Origin: Lomentospora prolificans
Lineage: Eukaryota; Ascomycota; Sordariomycetes; Microascales; Microascaceae
Assembly: GCA_029532625.1 (NCBI GenBank)
Contig: JARFXM010000008.1
Span: forward strand, 186,001 to 250,000
Reading direction: 5' to 3'
Length of the DNA stretch: 64,000 bases
Positions 22,998 to 35,217 of this stretch are shown here, piece after piece; the stretch's first letter is position 1, and each line of letters starts with the position of its first letter. A program made the translations under genes and the position numbers. The notes under the pieces were generated by a model. The model had not been told where the DNA came from and did no database searches. It worked only from the letters and a program-made list of their open reading frames with translations.

Positions 22998-25900
22998 CAG
23001 CGACGCGTGTTAATGTGGCTTGCTTTGTGAAATAAAAGGGATCTAATAAGGGCTTAAAAATTATAAATAGAGAATATGTGTAAATGACAAGGATGGATGA
23101 GTGGCGGTCGCGAAAGATGGGCAGGTTTTCGGTGACTATATCCTATTTCAGACCCTTTCGGAGAAGGGCGAGGTGCCCGGAGATGGTGGAGGTGGCAGAG
23201 ATTTTGCCGCTTGCTTCGGCGAGGACGAGTGGATCACAACAATTCCAGCGTAACGTGATCGGTTATCCAAGGCGAGGAGCGAATGAGGCTCGCAGATGGC
23301 GATATCCTTGGCACTCCCACGCTGAGGCGTCTTAGCTGGCTGGCGGGGTTGACGCTCGTTTGCTGGGTTTTCTCGTGGTGCTTGAGAGAACAGAGAGCAA
23401 GTTTGGTGGTGGGTCATGAAAATCGGGTGTAAGATGGGGTTGGAAAGCAAAATGATGAGGGTTTTACGAGAAGGGGAGAGAGATTTCTGAGACAGGAGGA
23501 GAATGGTGAGGTGGACGATGAGCCATCAATAAGCAGGATCCAGTGACAGCAACACTGGACGGCGACTGCGACCTGCGCGGTCATCTTTGCTCCTTCCAAG
23601 CATCCTGAACACTCTGTTGCTCCATGAGGTAGACGCAAGTACCCCACGAGGTGGTACACAACGTTGTACTCTGCGAGGTACGAAGTACTTGCAATGGTAC
23701 TCTGGTACTGTGTGTTTGGACCTGCAAGGAGAAAGAAGGGGCGATCGGGTTGGTGGGACGCTTGGAGGCGGGGACACACAATGATGTAAGGCTGGTCGAC
23801 AATGTCCACATGTACCCTGCTCGGGGGCCAGCGCCAATGCGGGCGCCAGTGGGCATCAGCCAGCAACCGGCCCTGGCTAATATCGCGAGCTTGGGCCGCT
23901 TCGGCGGAGGAGGAAGTTCCCCGACTGTGATCCCGGGCGGCAATGACCTCGTCGAAGAGAACTCGCCAAGTCCGGCTCTGGATTTTGGGAAGGGGTTGTC
24001 TACTGAAATAAACACGGATCAATGATGCCAATTTCACAGGCAAGCGTCAGGGTCCCTCTGAAATTGAAATCGGGCAGTCAGGGTCACTAGCTGGTCCCGC
24101 GCTGATCGCGGTACCAAACCTGTACGACCGCCAGCGACATGCCGTAATCCTGAGACTGATCTCCAAGTCGAAAGGACAAGATGTGAAATCACCCGCCCTT
24201 GCTCGTGTTCTCTGGCAACATTGAAGCGTGCGGCGACTGGCACCATTGGCAAGGTACCTCGACTTCACAACCTCGCAGTTGTGCTGCAGATGTACTAATC
24301 CATTCCCGTCACCTCAACAATCCCTTGGGACCGGTTCACGGAAACCTGTCTTGTTCTAGTTTAGGGCAGTCCCGAATCGTGGCGCAGGGATTCCCCCAGC
24401 ATTCTCTTAATGGGCTCTCTCCTGGTCGGCAGGCTGTGTTCAATGCTAATTGCCAGCCAGCAAGAACCACCAACGACATCGACTACTAAGTAACTGTGGC
24501 TCGACAGCACCAACTTTGGCGCTACGTGCACCAGCAGACCTCTATTATTGCCCTTTTTGGCTATTCTGCCCTTCCAACGATGAGTCCCGGTTGACATCAG
24601 ACGAATGCTATTTCTATCCAGGGCTGTCAGTGTCAAGGCTGGGCCTGCTTACGCCTTCGACGAAATCCCCGCCAAGCTAAACCTCCTTGGCGACGAGCGA
24701 AACCGTGTCCCTGTGATCCTCCTCGTCACCTGGCCCCTCTTCTTCTTCAGGCGGGGCTTAAGAAGAGCGCTCGGCAGGCGAAGTCCACAAGCATTGGGCG
24801 AGGGAAATTCGCGCTTCGGAGATGCCCTACAGTGGATGCGGTGCAGCATTGCATGGGGGCAATCATCTTTCGCACGTCTCCACTGCGCCCTATTAGACCA
24901 AAGAGATGTCTACGAGGTAGCATAGTACAAGGGGACCCATTCCGGAGACCATATGCGTTTGAGCGGCGTTGACGGGCTTGGGAGAACGCACGATGCAGCC
25001 CCAATCAAGAGGGTAAACACCTTTGGACCTCTCGCAGTCCTCTCTTGCGGCAAAGCTGTCACCTAGTCACTCTCGAGTCTCTCTTATCACCTTGACGCAA
25101 AGGCCCAATATCAAATTCCAGCTTGCAGCCGTTCAAGCCACAGTTGCATAGAGACAGCTGGCAACCCTCCCTCTTGCATGCGGAAGGGAGGCAACCCCGA
25201 CCAGAAATCAGCCATATTCTTGATTGCCTGCATCCCTACAGATTGAGGGACACTAAAAAAGCACGAAAACAAATAAATGCACCTTCTTCCGGGCCCGTCG
25301 ATCATGGCCTCGATCTTCGGCGCCTCCTAAGCCAGAACGCGGTTTGCCTCCACGTTGATTTTACTCGCCCTCCCTTTTTCCTTGATTTCTGCTCCTTGCC
25401 ATTAAGCATTCTTTACGTGGGCATCGCAGCCTTCTTGATTACCCTTCTGGCAAAAAGAACCCTTCGGGGCAAAAGCGCAGGAAACACCGCGTGCCCAATC
25501 GGGTGGACGTCCAGAGGCTAGTGACGTCGGCCATAGGAAACAACAGAGCAATGCAATCCAATAACCCAGCCAGTGATTTAGCATGGTACGTATGCGTGGA
25601 GACGCTGGCAACATGGCTACTCGGGTCTTTTCAGATGCAAGTAATTCAAAATTAGGTCCTTCACATTTTCAGAATCGGCCCCCATCCCATTGGGGGGATC
25701 GAACCTGAATCGTGGGGACTTCATTTTCGTATCGCATTTAACCTGGACCCTCTAGCCTCGGTCGGCCCCGGGCGAGCAAAACAATACGAAGAGGAATAGA
25801 AGCCTTCCAGAATTCTTCTCACCTAAATGAGCTCCGCCGCAGCTCCGAACGTCAGCCAGTCTCTCTTGGTTTCTTCAACATGCAGGCTCTCTTGCAGGCC

Positions 25901-26417
25901 GACAAGACGCAAGAAATGAGGCGAAACACCCAAGGGTCCCCCCCCTTTTTCCTCGAGCGTAACTGCGCCACCTGAGGCAGCTGGGACCGCCGGCATCGTG
26001 ACCTTCTGGAACGATTTCAGGAAATTTCAGGATTGAGGAACGTACCCTCCATTTCCAGTTTCTTTCGCCACCCGGTGGATATTATCCCTTCCATCCACCC
26101 ATGTGGCTCGTGTCGGATGAAGACCTAGAAAATAAGCGAGGCTTGAAGACCCTCAATACGCTGGGCGATCATTCCAAGATTCCAAGGGCCTGTGGGAGAC
26201 TCAGCCCCTCAGCACTCCAAGAGCCCCAGCATGCCCCAGCCACACTTTACCTTGAGCTCATGGAGAACCATCCCTAACTAGGAATCTACGCAGCAGGGCC
26301 ATTCCGTACCACGGCTGTGCAGTTCTCACTCCCTCTCTCTCTCTGTCTGCCCGGACGAATCAATACGTGATACAGTAACGCTCTGAAACCGAGCTCAACA
26401 GACCGCAGAAACGCCAT

Positions 26418-26453
<36 letters not shown>

Positions 26454-27540
26454 TTTTGGTTGGTCGGCGTGAGTCTTTACTGTCATTTTCTGATAAGAAT
26501 CCCGCACGGCAAGGATTGTACAGCGAAGTCCAGTTCGGACATTTTTTTCCCCGAATCGTCATAAATTCAATCCAGCCTACCAGGCAGCAGTCTTATGGCG
26601 GCGCCGGACTTACACCAGATGGAGCCCGCACACCACCAACCCTTAAGATCTCCACCTCCAACCATGTACGCTATCGCCACCACAGCCTAACCCGATGGTA
26701 ACACTCACAGCCTGACCCGCCCATCCATGTTGAGGGGTGGAATGCCGTGGACCTTTAATGCTCGCTATTCGTCCCCGACGAATATCCCAACTCCGGCGAG
26801 GCCTCGAGGCAGAGGCCAAGCGGGTACTCGCATAGAGCACGTAGACCTCGGAGGTCGTGGCCCGCCGTAAAGTCGATAGGAATCCCGCCAGGCATACCGG
26901 TTTTAACCAGTGGAGAATGTCGCGGTCTAGATTAGCTTAGGGCCCAAGAGTCACCCACGTCGCGAGATTCGTGGCCGGGCTCGAAGCTGACCCGCCTCGT
27001 GAGAAATTTGCCGAGAGACGAGGCTTGCAAAACGTCTCGTCGCTTTTCATCTACCCGGGTCCCGAAGAATTTCCTATTTATTGTTCCCCTCTTCTGGTAA
27101 GGAAACGCGAATCCTGATGCTGCATCACCCGGAGTCAGCCTAGACTTCGTGGTAGCAGGTAAGCCGGTCGATATGTCGCACCGGATTCTTCCTTCACAGC
27201 CCATCTAAATGGAAAAAAACGAAAAGGAAAATAAAAGAAGGGGGGGAAGCGGCATGTCACGACACTTCAGCCACAAGTACAAGTTGTAATGACTTCTTGT
27301 ATCCAAAAGTATTCCATGCTTCTCTTTCCTTTCTCTGATTTCTATTCTGATATCGCAATGATGGACATGGCCGGGTTACCTTCCCGAGCCGGTCCGGTAA
27401 TCCTGTCCCCCCCTTCAGCTTCAACTCTACGCAACCACAACCCACGCCCCAACTCCCGGTATATGACAGTACACACTAAGCACAAAATCTCCCTTCCTCC
27501 CCCCCCTTTTCATCGCCCCCGCAAACAGGGCTCCCCCGCC
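22998..27540. other. 4.5 kb gene-free region upstream of the Arg/Asp-repeat gene
   Basis: No supported gene. It holds a GTACGAAGTACTTG word at 23678, a GCTGGCTG octamer at 23334 and a CAGCCAGC octamer at 24454, a T32 tract at 26421-26452 and an ACAAGTACAAGTTGT word near 27273. Frames of up to about 200 codons are scattered on both strands and overlap one another, so they look like chance ORFs. Confidence 0.6.
26421..26452. repeat. T32 homopolymer
   Basis: Thirty-two consecutive T on the plus strand in intergenic DNA. Confidence 0.97.
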
Positions 27541-30357
27541 TCACAACGTGATCCTCTCTAGAGAATAAGCCTGCACCTTTTGGCTGATGAGGTGTCCAAT
27601 CTCTCGCTGGGACCTCTTGACCACCTCGCCGCCGGACACCACCTTTTCCTTGGACACAGATTGCCGTGCCTTCAAGCCAAGAGGCAGCATATTGGCCTCC
27701 GCCCGCTGAAGCTTGAGGTGTCCGCTAGCGCCACCAGCAATTGGCGGCAGGCCCTGCTCTCGCACTGACGTGCCGTATCTGACCACCTCGCTCAGGAGCC
27801 CGTTCAGTTGAACAGCCTCCTCCACACCCTCGAGGGCAGCGCTGACTTCGAGTTTCAGGGCTCGTAGGAAGTCTCCCGTCTCGGACTCAGCGTTCGACGA
27901 GAGCGAGTTGTTGAGCAACCACCCCGTGGGGCCAACAGCGTCGACGCATCGAGACAAGAGGCTTGCAATCAGACAGATGCTATCGTCCGGCGGCGCCTCC
28001 GGCTGCTGGCCGGCTGCGTACCCCACATCAACGTATCTAGACGTCCAGGACCCTCGTACGAGCTCCGCGCGGAGGACAAAGATGAGGGAAAAGATCTCGT
28101 CAGCCTTCAGGCAAGTGCGAAGCGCCTTCACCACGCTCGAGCCCGAGTGTGTGCCGAGCTTCGCGAACGCCGCCGTAAGTCCGTTAGACCGTGTACTGTT
28201 TTGGTCGCCGAGGTGGTATTCTGTAGCTTGGATTTGCTGGTCTAGCTGGTCAAGTTCCATCCGTAGCTCCTCGTCCTCTTCGCTCTCGTGTGCCTCCTGT
28301 GTTAGTAGCTTGGGCGCCGACTTCAGAGAGTCCCGCACGTAATCGAGACTTCTCATGATAGCTCGGATGCCCATTAGAAGCTCGACGGGGCCGAGCTTGG
28401 TGGCAAGAATGTAGTTAACGAGAAGCTCCAGCGTAGGGTCAACCTCCGCCAAGCGCAGAGCAAGACCCTCTGCTATAATCGCATCTGATAGTTCCGGTCC
28501 TTGGTCTACTCCCCTAAACGCCGCTCTGATGTTGCTTAAAGTAAGGTGCCCTGCAATTACGAGGTAGATGAAGACGTTACTGCTTGCTAGTGCCAGCTTC
28601 ACAGCACTATTGGCGTTCTCGGAATTCGCATCTAGTGAAAGGACGCGGCCGATTGCGTAGAGTACCCATCGGCGGTCGACCAGCGGATATTGCGAGGGAT
28701 TCGAAAGCCACATCCAGTGGGGCAGGCTCTGACCGTCTGGTCCCTTCTCTTCATCCTCATCCATAGCCACCGTAATTTGGAACTTGTTCGCAAGGAGCTG
28801 TTCAAAGTCATTGAGGTTTTCCGCCGCGAGGAGCTCATCGGCTTTATCCATCTCTTGTAAGCATGCGGCCATATACGTGCCCGCGATCGAGCCGGGGAGC
28901 AGAGTAGATAACGCAGACGAGCGCATCTTTTTGTTAGGTCTTGCTGCAGGGGCAGGTACATCCTTTGGCGCACCTCGTCCAATCGAGTCTATAAGGAGAC
29001 CATCAGCATAAGATCGTTTGCCTCCCGAAGCTGGCGGCTCAACCTGTACGGCAACCAAGAGATTATCGTAGAGGCCGACGGCGATATCAAGGCGACGGAA
29101 GTAGGTAGATAGGGTATATGTGGACTTGAGCCCTTCAGCCATAGGCTTGGGAGTGATGGCGGAGATATCTAGAGGAGCAGTGGCCTGTAGGGAATGAAAG
29201 GTTGGGTTGTAGATCGTGAGGTGGGTTTGAGAGCCAGCCAGGATCGAGTGACCGGAAAGGCGGAGAAAGGATGTCGCTCCCTGCATATTGAGGGTATGCC
29301 GTACAGTAGAGATGGCGGTCGTGATGTTGTACACTACCAAGTTGCTATTACGCAACTCGAGAAGCGATCCGGACTGAAGATGGAGCTTGTAGTCGGAGGT
29401 TGTCTCAGGATCAGTGGTCGATTGGCTGGGAATCGGGGTGACGTGCAGCTGCAGCATCCTCTGCATTGATGCGGCAGGGCCGTCGGATGGTATAATTCCA
29501 ATTACAGATAACTGACGCTCCCGAACACCATTCCTCATCAAGTGTGATACCAACACAAGGGTATCAGGGTTAGTCTCGTCGATCGAAGCTTTCTGCGGGA
29601 AAGCCGCCATGAAAGCGTCGGGCCGCCCCTCGAAGACGCCCTCGATCACATCGATTGCGGACGTCATGGCAACTAGTTCGACGGTATACTCGGAAATGGG
29701 ACTCGACATCTCGTCTCGCGATAGTTTGCTAGCAGATTCTTTCCACTTCTGTTCGAGGGTCTCGGGATCCAGGGAGATGACGTCGCCATTAGTACAGATT
29801 ATCAAAAGATTGCCCACAAGACGATGAGAGTCGTTGGAGTCTTTCGAGCTTGTGATGGACGGAGAAACGCCAATGTAACGAATGGGAGATGGTGTCTTGA
29901 AATGGCGCGTCTTTGAGGTCGAAGTCGTCTTGCCAGCGCCGTCTACTATGTCCCTAAACAAGGTCATTGCCTGGCCGGTGGATTCTTTAGTCGCAATATA
30001 TGTATAGCGCGCAACACCCTGTCCCTTTGACAGACGTATCCTTAGAGAGATTGGCGAACAGGTGAAAGATTGCTGGGGCGGAATCGGATACGAAGTAATC
30101 AGCCGTGAGGCGGAAACCTAATTGAGCGTCTCGTTAGCACCAGAAAAAGATGGGCAAGTCTTCTACACGCTCCGTACATCATAGAGATTGGCGGCCTCGC
30201 CATTGATTCCCACAACCAGCTCTGGCCTTTTCCTCTTTCCATGGCTCGGGTGATGTCCGTAAACCTCGCCAATTACATACGACCGCTTCGCCTGGCCGAG
30301 AGGGCGCGGAAGCTCGGCGAGTACGTAGGGCTTCTGTATCTTGTAATTGGCCGACAT
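27541..30357 (-). CDS. utp8: UTP8-like subunit of the U3 processome (t-UTP complex)
   Basis: Two exons (30178-30357 and 27541-30117) separated by a 60-bp intron with a GCTAAC branch site give 918 aa. The N-terminal segment has the layout I associate with Utp8: an opening strand (KPYVLAELPRP), a VVGINGEAANLYD segment and then a SYPIPPQQSFTCSP stretch. It leads into a WD-like beta-propeller over about the first 400 residues. The C-terminal half is helical. Family knowledge: Utp8 belongs to the t-UTP/UtpA subcomplex, which couples rDNA transcription to pre-18S rRNA processing in the nucleolus, and the yeast protein is also linked to tRNA export. The assignment rests on N-terminal resemblance and overall plan, so another propeller protein of the same complex remains possible. 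It is divergent from ELG1 with a 684-bp shared promoter. Confidence 0.7.
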
Positions 30358-31041
30358 TGTGGCTAATCAAACTTGACTCTAGACCGACCTCGAGGGAAAG
30401 GCCAACCCAAGGTCCAAAAATAGCCGGCAATGTTGAAGTCGTTGAGGTGCAGCGGATGAAGCCGCTCGGTTGACGATGCGATGGGCGGTGCAAAAAAAAA
30501 AGGTAGCCAAAGAAAAAAATTCGAAGACTGGAAGCCGGCGAAAAAGGATGGAGGGGCTTTCACCGCCTTTGGGTACAAAACCAATGTACCATGTCCTTGT
30601 GCACAGACCAGGTTTGGTGGGGTCTTTCTGACTTGACCACCTCGTCTCGTGCCTTTTAAAGTGGAAGTCGCGTTCAATCAGAATTGGAACTTCCAGACGC
30701 GACTCGCGATTTGGTTCACGGACAACCGACCTCCTTCAGCAGTCACCTCACCCCGATTCAACAAGCACCAACTGTTCATAGAGAACCTCTGCCAATCCCT
30801 ATTTCACCCTGTCAAGCCTACAGAATGCTTATGTCCTCTTTTAGTTTGTTATACCCTTTATTCCTCTAGATAATGCCCCTGAGACGCTCTGTAGAAACAG
30901 ATCTTGGATATCCATCTCAGCTGCTGGCTGTCCTTGTGCAGGTATGAGAAAGCTGTTTTTGGTTCTGTTAACTATGCAGGCAGGCCCATTCAATGCTGAT
31001 TCTATTGTGGTATTCTCCTAGGATACGTTGAGCCTCTGCAA
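30358..31041. promoter_or_regulatory. Divergent promoter region between UTP8 and ELG1 genes
   Basis: 684 bp between outward-facing genes. It contains one GCTGGCTG octamer at 30923 and short A-runs near 30493, but no recognised regulatory element. Co-regulation of the two neighbours is possible from the layout only. Confidence 0.5.
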
Positions 31042-34000
31042 ATGAGCGCCCTCGCGTGCCCTGCCACGGTTCCCCCAATGGCCGAGGAGCAGCCTTCGAA
31101 GAAGCTACACCCCTTCTTCACCGGAGAAAGGGTGCCGATGCAGCCGTTTATTGCTCCACCAAATGGCGCTCCCATAGAAGCCCCCGCGGGTCAGCCTCCC
31201 CACGATGGCTCAAGCGAAGTAAGCAGCGATGACGGACCCAAAGGTGACCGGCCCAGAAAACGGAGGAAGACAGATACTACGGGTAATGGCACCGAGGCAG
31301 AAAATAGGCGGACCCGGAGAAAGGTCACAGATACTCCTGAGGGAGTTGCTGTCACCAACGCAGTATCGAGCGCACCAACCACGAAACTAAGTGCTTCGGA
31401 CCAAGCGGTCGTCCCGGTATCGAGTATCAAGGATGTTCCACCCATCAATACGCCTTCGTCTTTGTCTGCGAATCCTCCCACCACGCTAATAAAGGACTCT
31501 CCGACTATAATACCTGCTAGCGTGTCAAGTACGCTACCGAATGCCGAGCCTTCAGTAGAGCCCAAGTCCAAAAAGGTCATCAAGTTCAACCCAAAGACTG
31601 GGACATTGGGGTCTCCCCCCAAATCAAAGTCAAAGCGCGATTCTCTCGGGCCCAACGCGTCGGATGCCTCCATTGCGGCTCGAAAGGGCAAGAAGAAAAG
31701 CCTCGTGGTACTCATTAAGTACGGGCGCAATAATGAGAGCCGCATGAGGATGGGAGCCCAGATCCAGCAAATCCTCTCCCAGCCCCCAAAGCTACCCCAG
31801 CCAAATACGGCGGGAAAGCAAGCACTCAAATCCGATCCTAAAGGGACTCCCAAGACCACACACCCCTTCTTTTCGGGCAAACCGAAGAAAGTTGGTAATG
31901 CAGCCAGCTCTCCCGCATCCGAGGATAACCCTGCCAAGCCGGCGAAGCAGGTTATCTTTTCTTCCACACCATGCTCACCAAAACGCGCGCGTGCACCTCC
32001 GTCAAAACAAGGGCTCAGTTTTGGCATCAAATCCGCTGGCCTCAAAGTGCCAGGAGCTACACTCCCCCTATGGCCGGCCCAGGGCATGACCCATATTCGA
32101 GCCTTGGACCAGCTTCCAAGCCCGCTTATTACCGAGCAACACAACTTCCATCCACGCAAGTCCAAGGGGCACGCCGTCGGTCTTGCAGATAGCGAGTCTA
32201 TCTTGCGGTCGATATTGCGTGCCTATGATATCTCTGCTATCCTTACCTCACTTCGACAAGCCAACTCCTACGACATCCCTTCCCCCCCTCCCGAGCTACG
32301 CTTACCCCAAAAACACTTTGAGTCCGGCCCTAAGATTCAACGGCGAATAAGACCTAGACTAAAAACTTACCAAGCTCCTTCTCGCCCGACAATCGTAGAA
32401 TCCAGTGAGGATGAACTCGGGCAGCATGTTCATCCAGCCATCAGCAAGCTCTTCAAATCGCTTAAAAGTTCCCTCTCAGCATACGACCGATCCGATTGCG
32501 AATCGTCATCTTGGGCTCAAAAGTACGCCCCTCAAACCACGGGTGAAGTGCTTCAGGCTGGAAAAGAGGGTGCCTTGCTCAGGGAGTGGCTTCTAAATCT
32601 CAAGGTCCAATCCGTCGACACCGGGTCAGCGGATGCCAGTTCACGGGTAAAAGGCAAGGCGGGCGCTCCAATCAAGAAAAAGAAGAGGCGGACAAAGCTC
32701 GACGGATTTATTGTATCCAGCGGAGACGAGGCTGACGAGCTCGACGAGATTTCCGATGGCGAAAACGATTGGATGTCCCCGCGCAAGGGAACTGCGAAGA
32801 CGGTGATCCGTACGGGCGATTTGGCAGCCAAGGCCAAGGAAGCCCGACTCACCAATGCCGTTGTCATTAGCGGGCCTCACGGCTGTGGAAAGACGGCTGC
32901 CGTATATGCTATCGCGAAAGAGCTCGACTATGAGGTCTTCGAAATAAACGCTAGCAGCCGACGCAGCGGAAAGGATGTGATTGAGAAGGTCGGCGACATG
33001 ACACGCAACCATCTGGTCCAACACCAGCGCAATGGACTCAAGGGAGCAGAAAGTGGCAATGATACCGACGCCGACGAGACCACGGTCGATATCAAATCGG
33101 GCAAGCAGAGCACGATGGCGTCTTTCTTCAAGCCGAAGACGACCGCGACCCTCGCTACCCCGGCGACAAAGCCAAATCCTCCCGCCAAGGACGAAGATAA
33201 ACAAGAGACAACCTCGAAGACGGCGCAACCGGCAACGTCTCAGAAGCAATCGTTGATCCTTCTGGAGGAGGTCGACATTATCTACGAGGAGGATAAGCAA
33301 TTTTGGGTCACCATTATGACCCTCATTGCGCAGTCTAAGAGACCCTTCATCATGACTTGCAATGATGAGAATTTGTTGCCGCTTCAAAGCCTCAGTCTTC
33401 ACGGCATTTTCAGGTTCCACCCGCCACCAACCGATCTCGCCGTTGACGCCATGCTGCTTATCGCGGCAAACGAGGGCCACATCTTGGAGCGAGGTCCGGT
33501 CGAGGATCTTTATCTCATGCGTTCCAAGGATCTCCGTGCCTCTCTCGCAGACCTCAACTACTGGTGTCAGATTGGCGTTGGCGACAGACGTGGCGGCATG
33601 GACTGGTTCTACCCTCGCTGGCCTAAAGGATCGGACCTTGACAGGGATGGAGACGTCATTCGAGTTGTTAGCGAGGGAACTTACAGTACCGGCATGGGCT
33701 GCTTCGCTAGAGATGTCGTCACCAGCTGTACCACCGATACAGAGGTAGAAGCAGAGCTTGTAAACCAAACATGGGAGTCGTGGAGTGTCGACTGCGATAG
33801 CTTCCTAGAAGTGAAGGATCCGAAAGCATTCATCGCGAGCGCACAAGATCTCGATCCCACGACAGCGAGAAAGCAGAGTCTCGAATCTTTGGAGGCATAT
33901 GCCGGCCTAATCGAATCCATAAGCGCAGCCGACCTTGTCGCAGCCGGTGGATTCGGGCAACGTTTTGAGGTCTGTTTTCATAAACGGGCCTTTTGCAGAT

Positions 34001-34792
34001 GATGACTGTTTTGCTAACACTGCATAGGAACGCGTCGACGCAACGCAGCCGCACATCAACCCTCGTTCACGGGATGACTTCATTCTTGGCCGTACCGTCC
34101 TCGATGCGCCGCTAATGACACATCACTGCCCTCTCTCGAATCACTTGGCAACTGCAACTAAATGTCTCGCGCGGGCAGTCTTTAGAGAGTCAAACAAGGA
34201 TAAACACATAGCCCAGAGCTCCGCTGTGGTCCCTCTGAATGAATCATCCGCCATATCCATTATCCGAGTTGCTGTCGATGGTCAGCATAGCCGGCAGGCC
34301 ATTTGTAGGATGGACATGAGCCTCGCCTTCGACCCCATCGCGGTTTCGGAGAAGTTCCCCATCAGCGCTCTCGGATACCTCGACCCTTCCGTCTTTGACC
34401 GCACCATGAAAATGATTACGCTTGATGTTGCGCCTTTTGTCCGGACCATAGTCGCCTTCGACGAGAGGCTGAAGAAGGAGCGTCTACGCCTCGGCACCCT
34501 ACTCAGCGAGAATACGGGCCCACAGCGCACCGTAAAACGCCAACGACAGACCAGGGCTGCCATGTCGGCTCTTGAAGGGGGTTCGAGGAGCACGACCAGG
34601 AGGGAGAGGTACTTTGCCGCGGACATCAACCCTTACTTGGTAATGAAAACTGGAGGCAAAGGATGGCAGGATGCTGTGGATGAGGTCGTCGAACGAGCGG
34701 CCGAGGAGGCTCGACTGAAGCGTGCCGAGGCTGGTGAATCTGAGGTGACTATGTCGGCTGAAGGAGAGGAATCCACCGGCTCCCCGGCGTGA
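31042..34792 (+). CDS. elg1: ELG1/ATAD5-type PCNA-unloading AAA+ ATPase
   Basis: Two exons (31042-33969, 34028-34792) encode 1230 aa. The long N-terminal 580 residues are disordered and basic. The RFC-like AAA+ core has Walker A GPHGCGKT at 611-618. Its Walker B, LILLEEVD at 738-745, has Glu-Glu instead of the usual Asp-Glu, as in ATAD5/Elg1 and unlike Rfc1. Family knowledge: with Rfc2-5 this large subunit removes PCNA from replicated DNA. A canonical PIP box, QSTMASFF, occupies residues 689-696 in the insertion between Walker A and B. A weaker PIP-like LHPFF sits at 22-26, and HPFF recurs at 274-277. The intron is short (58 bp) with a GTCTGT donor and TGCTAAC branch site. The first ATG is used; a second in-frame ATG 12 codons later has a better context and may be the true start. 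Confidence 0.9.
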
Positions 34793-35217
34793 ATATGTGG
34801 AGGGATGAAAGCGTGTATATACAAAGGGTCGAGGCTTTTGCATCTCGGCACTCGTGTTCGCGGCGACGCACGGTTTGAGATCAGTTTAGTATCACACAGT
34901 TGGAAATATAGAAGGGAAGGTATCTGCAGCTAGTGGAATGATTGGCACCTGAGACAATAGACGGCTTCCTTTACCATGACACTCGAGCCCGGAGCTCGGT
35001 CGGCGCATTACGTTGGATCAATGCAGCTATATTCACAAACACACGAGGGCGAGGGGATACAACAAGTCTATACGACATTCCAAGTGTTGTAATTCAAAAT
35101 TCCATGCCAACTAAGAAGGGAAGAAGAAGAAAGGGAAAAAATAAATGAGAACCCATGAGTACGTCCTGTTTCTTCTCTACTTCCAGTGTTATACAAAGCC
35201 CCATCCCGACCGACAGT
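34793..35217. other. Convergent 3' flanks
   Basis: 425 bp between the ELG1 stop and the stop of the minus-strand Arg-rich gene, with no coding signal. Expected to hold the two 3' untranslated regions. Confidence 0.65.

Noticed and set aside
23451..23495. C/D-box-like words (ATGATGA then CTGA) that could mark a snoRNA
   Set aside because: Spacing is too short, there is no terminal stem and no guide match was evident.
32641..33768. 375-codon open frame antisense to ELG1
   Set aside because: It is the mirror of a well-supported coding exon, and such shadow frames are common in codon-biased genes.
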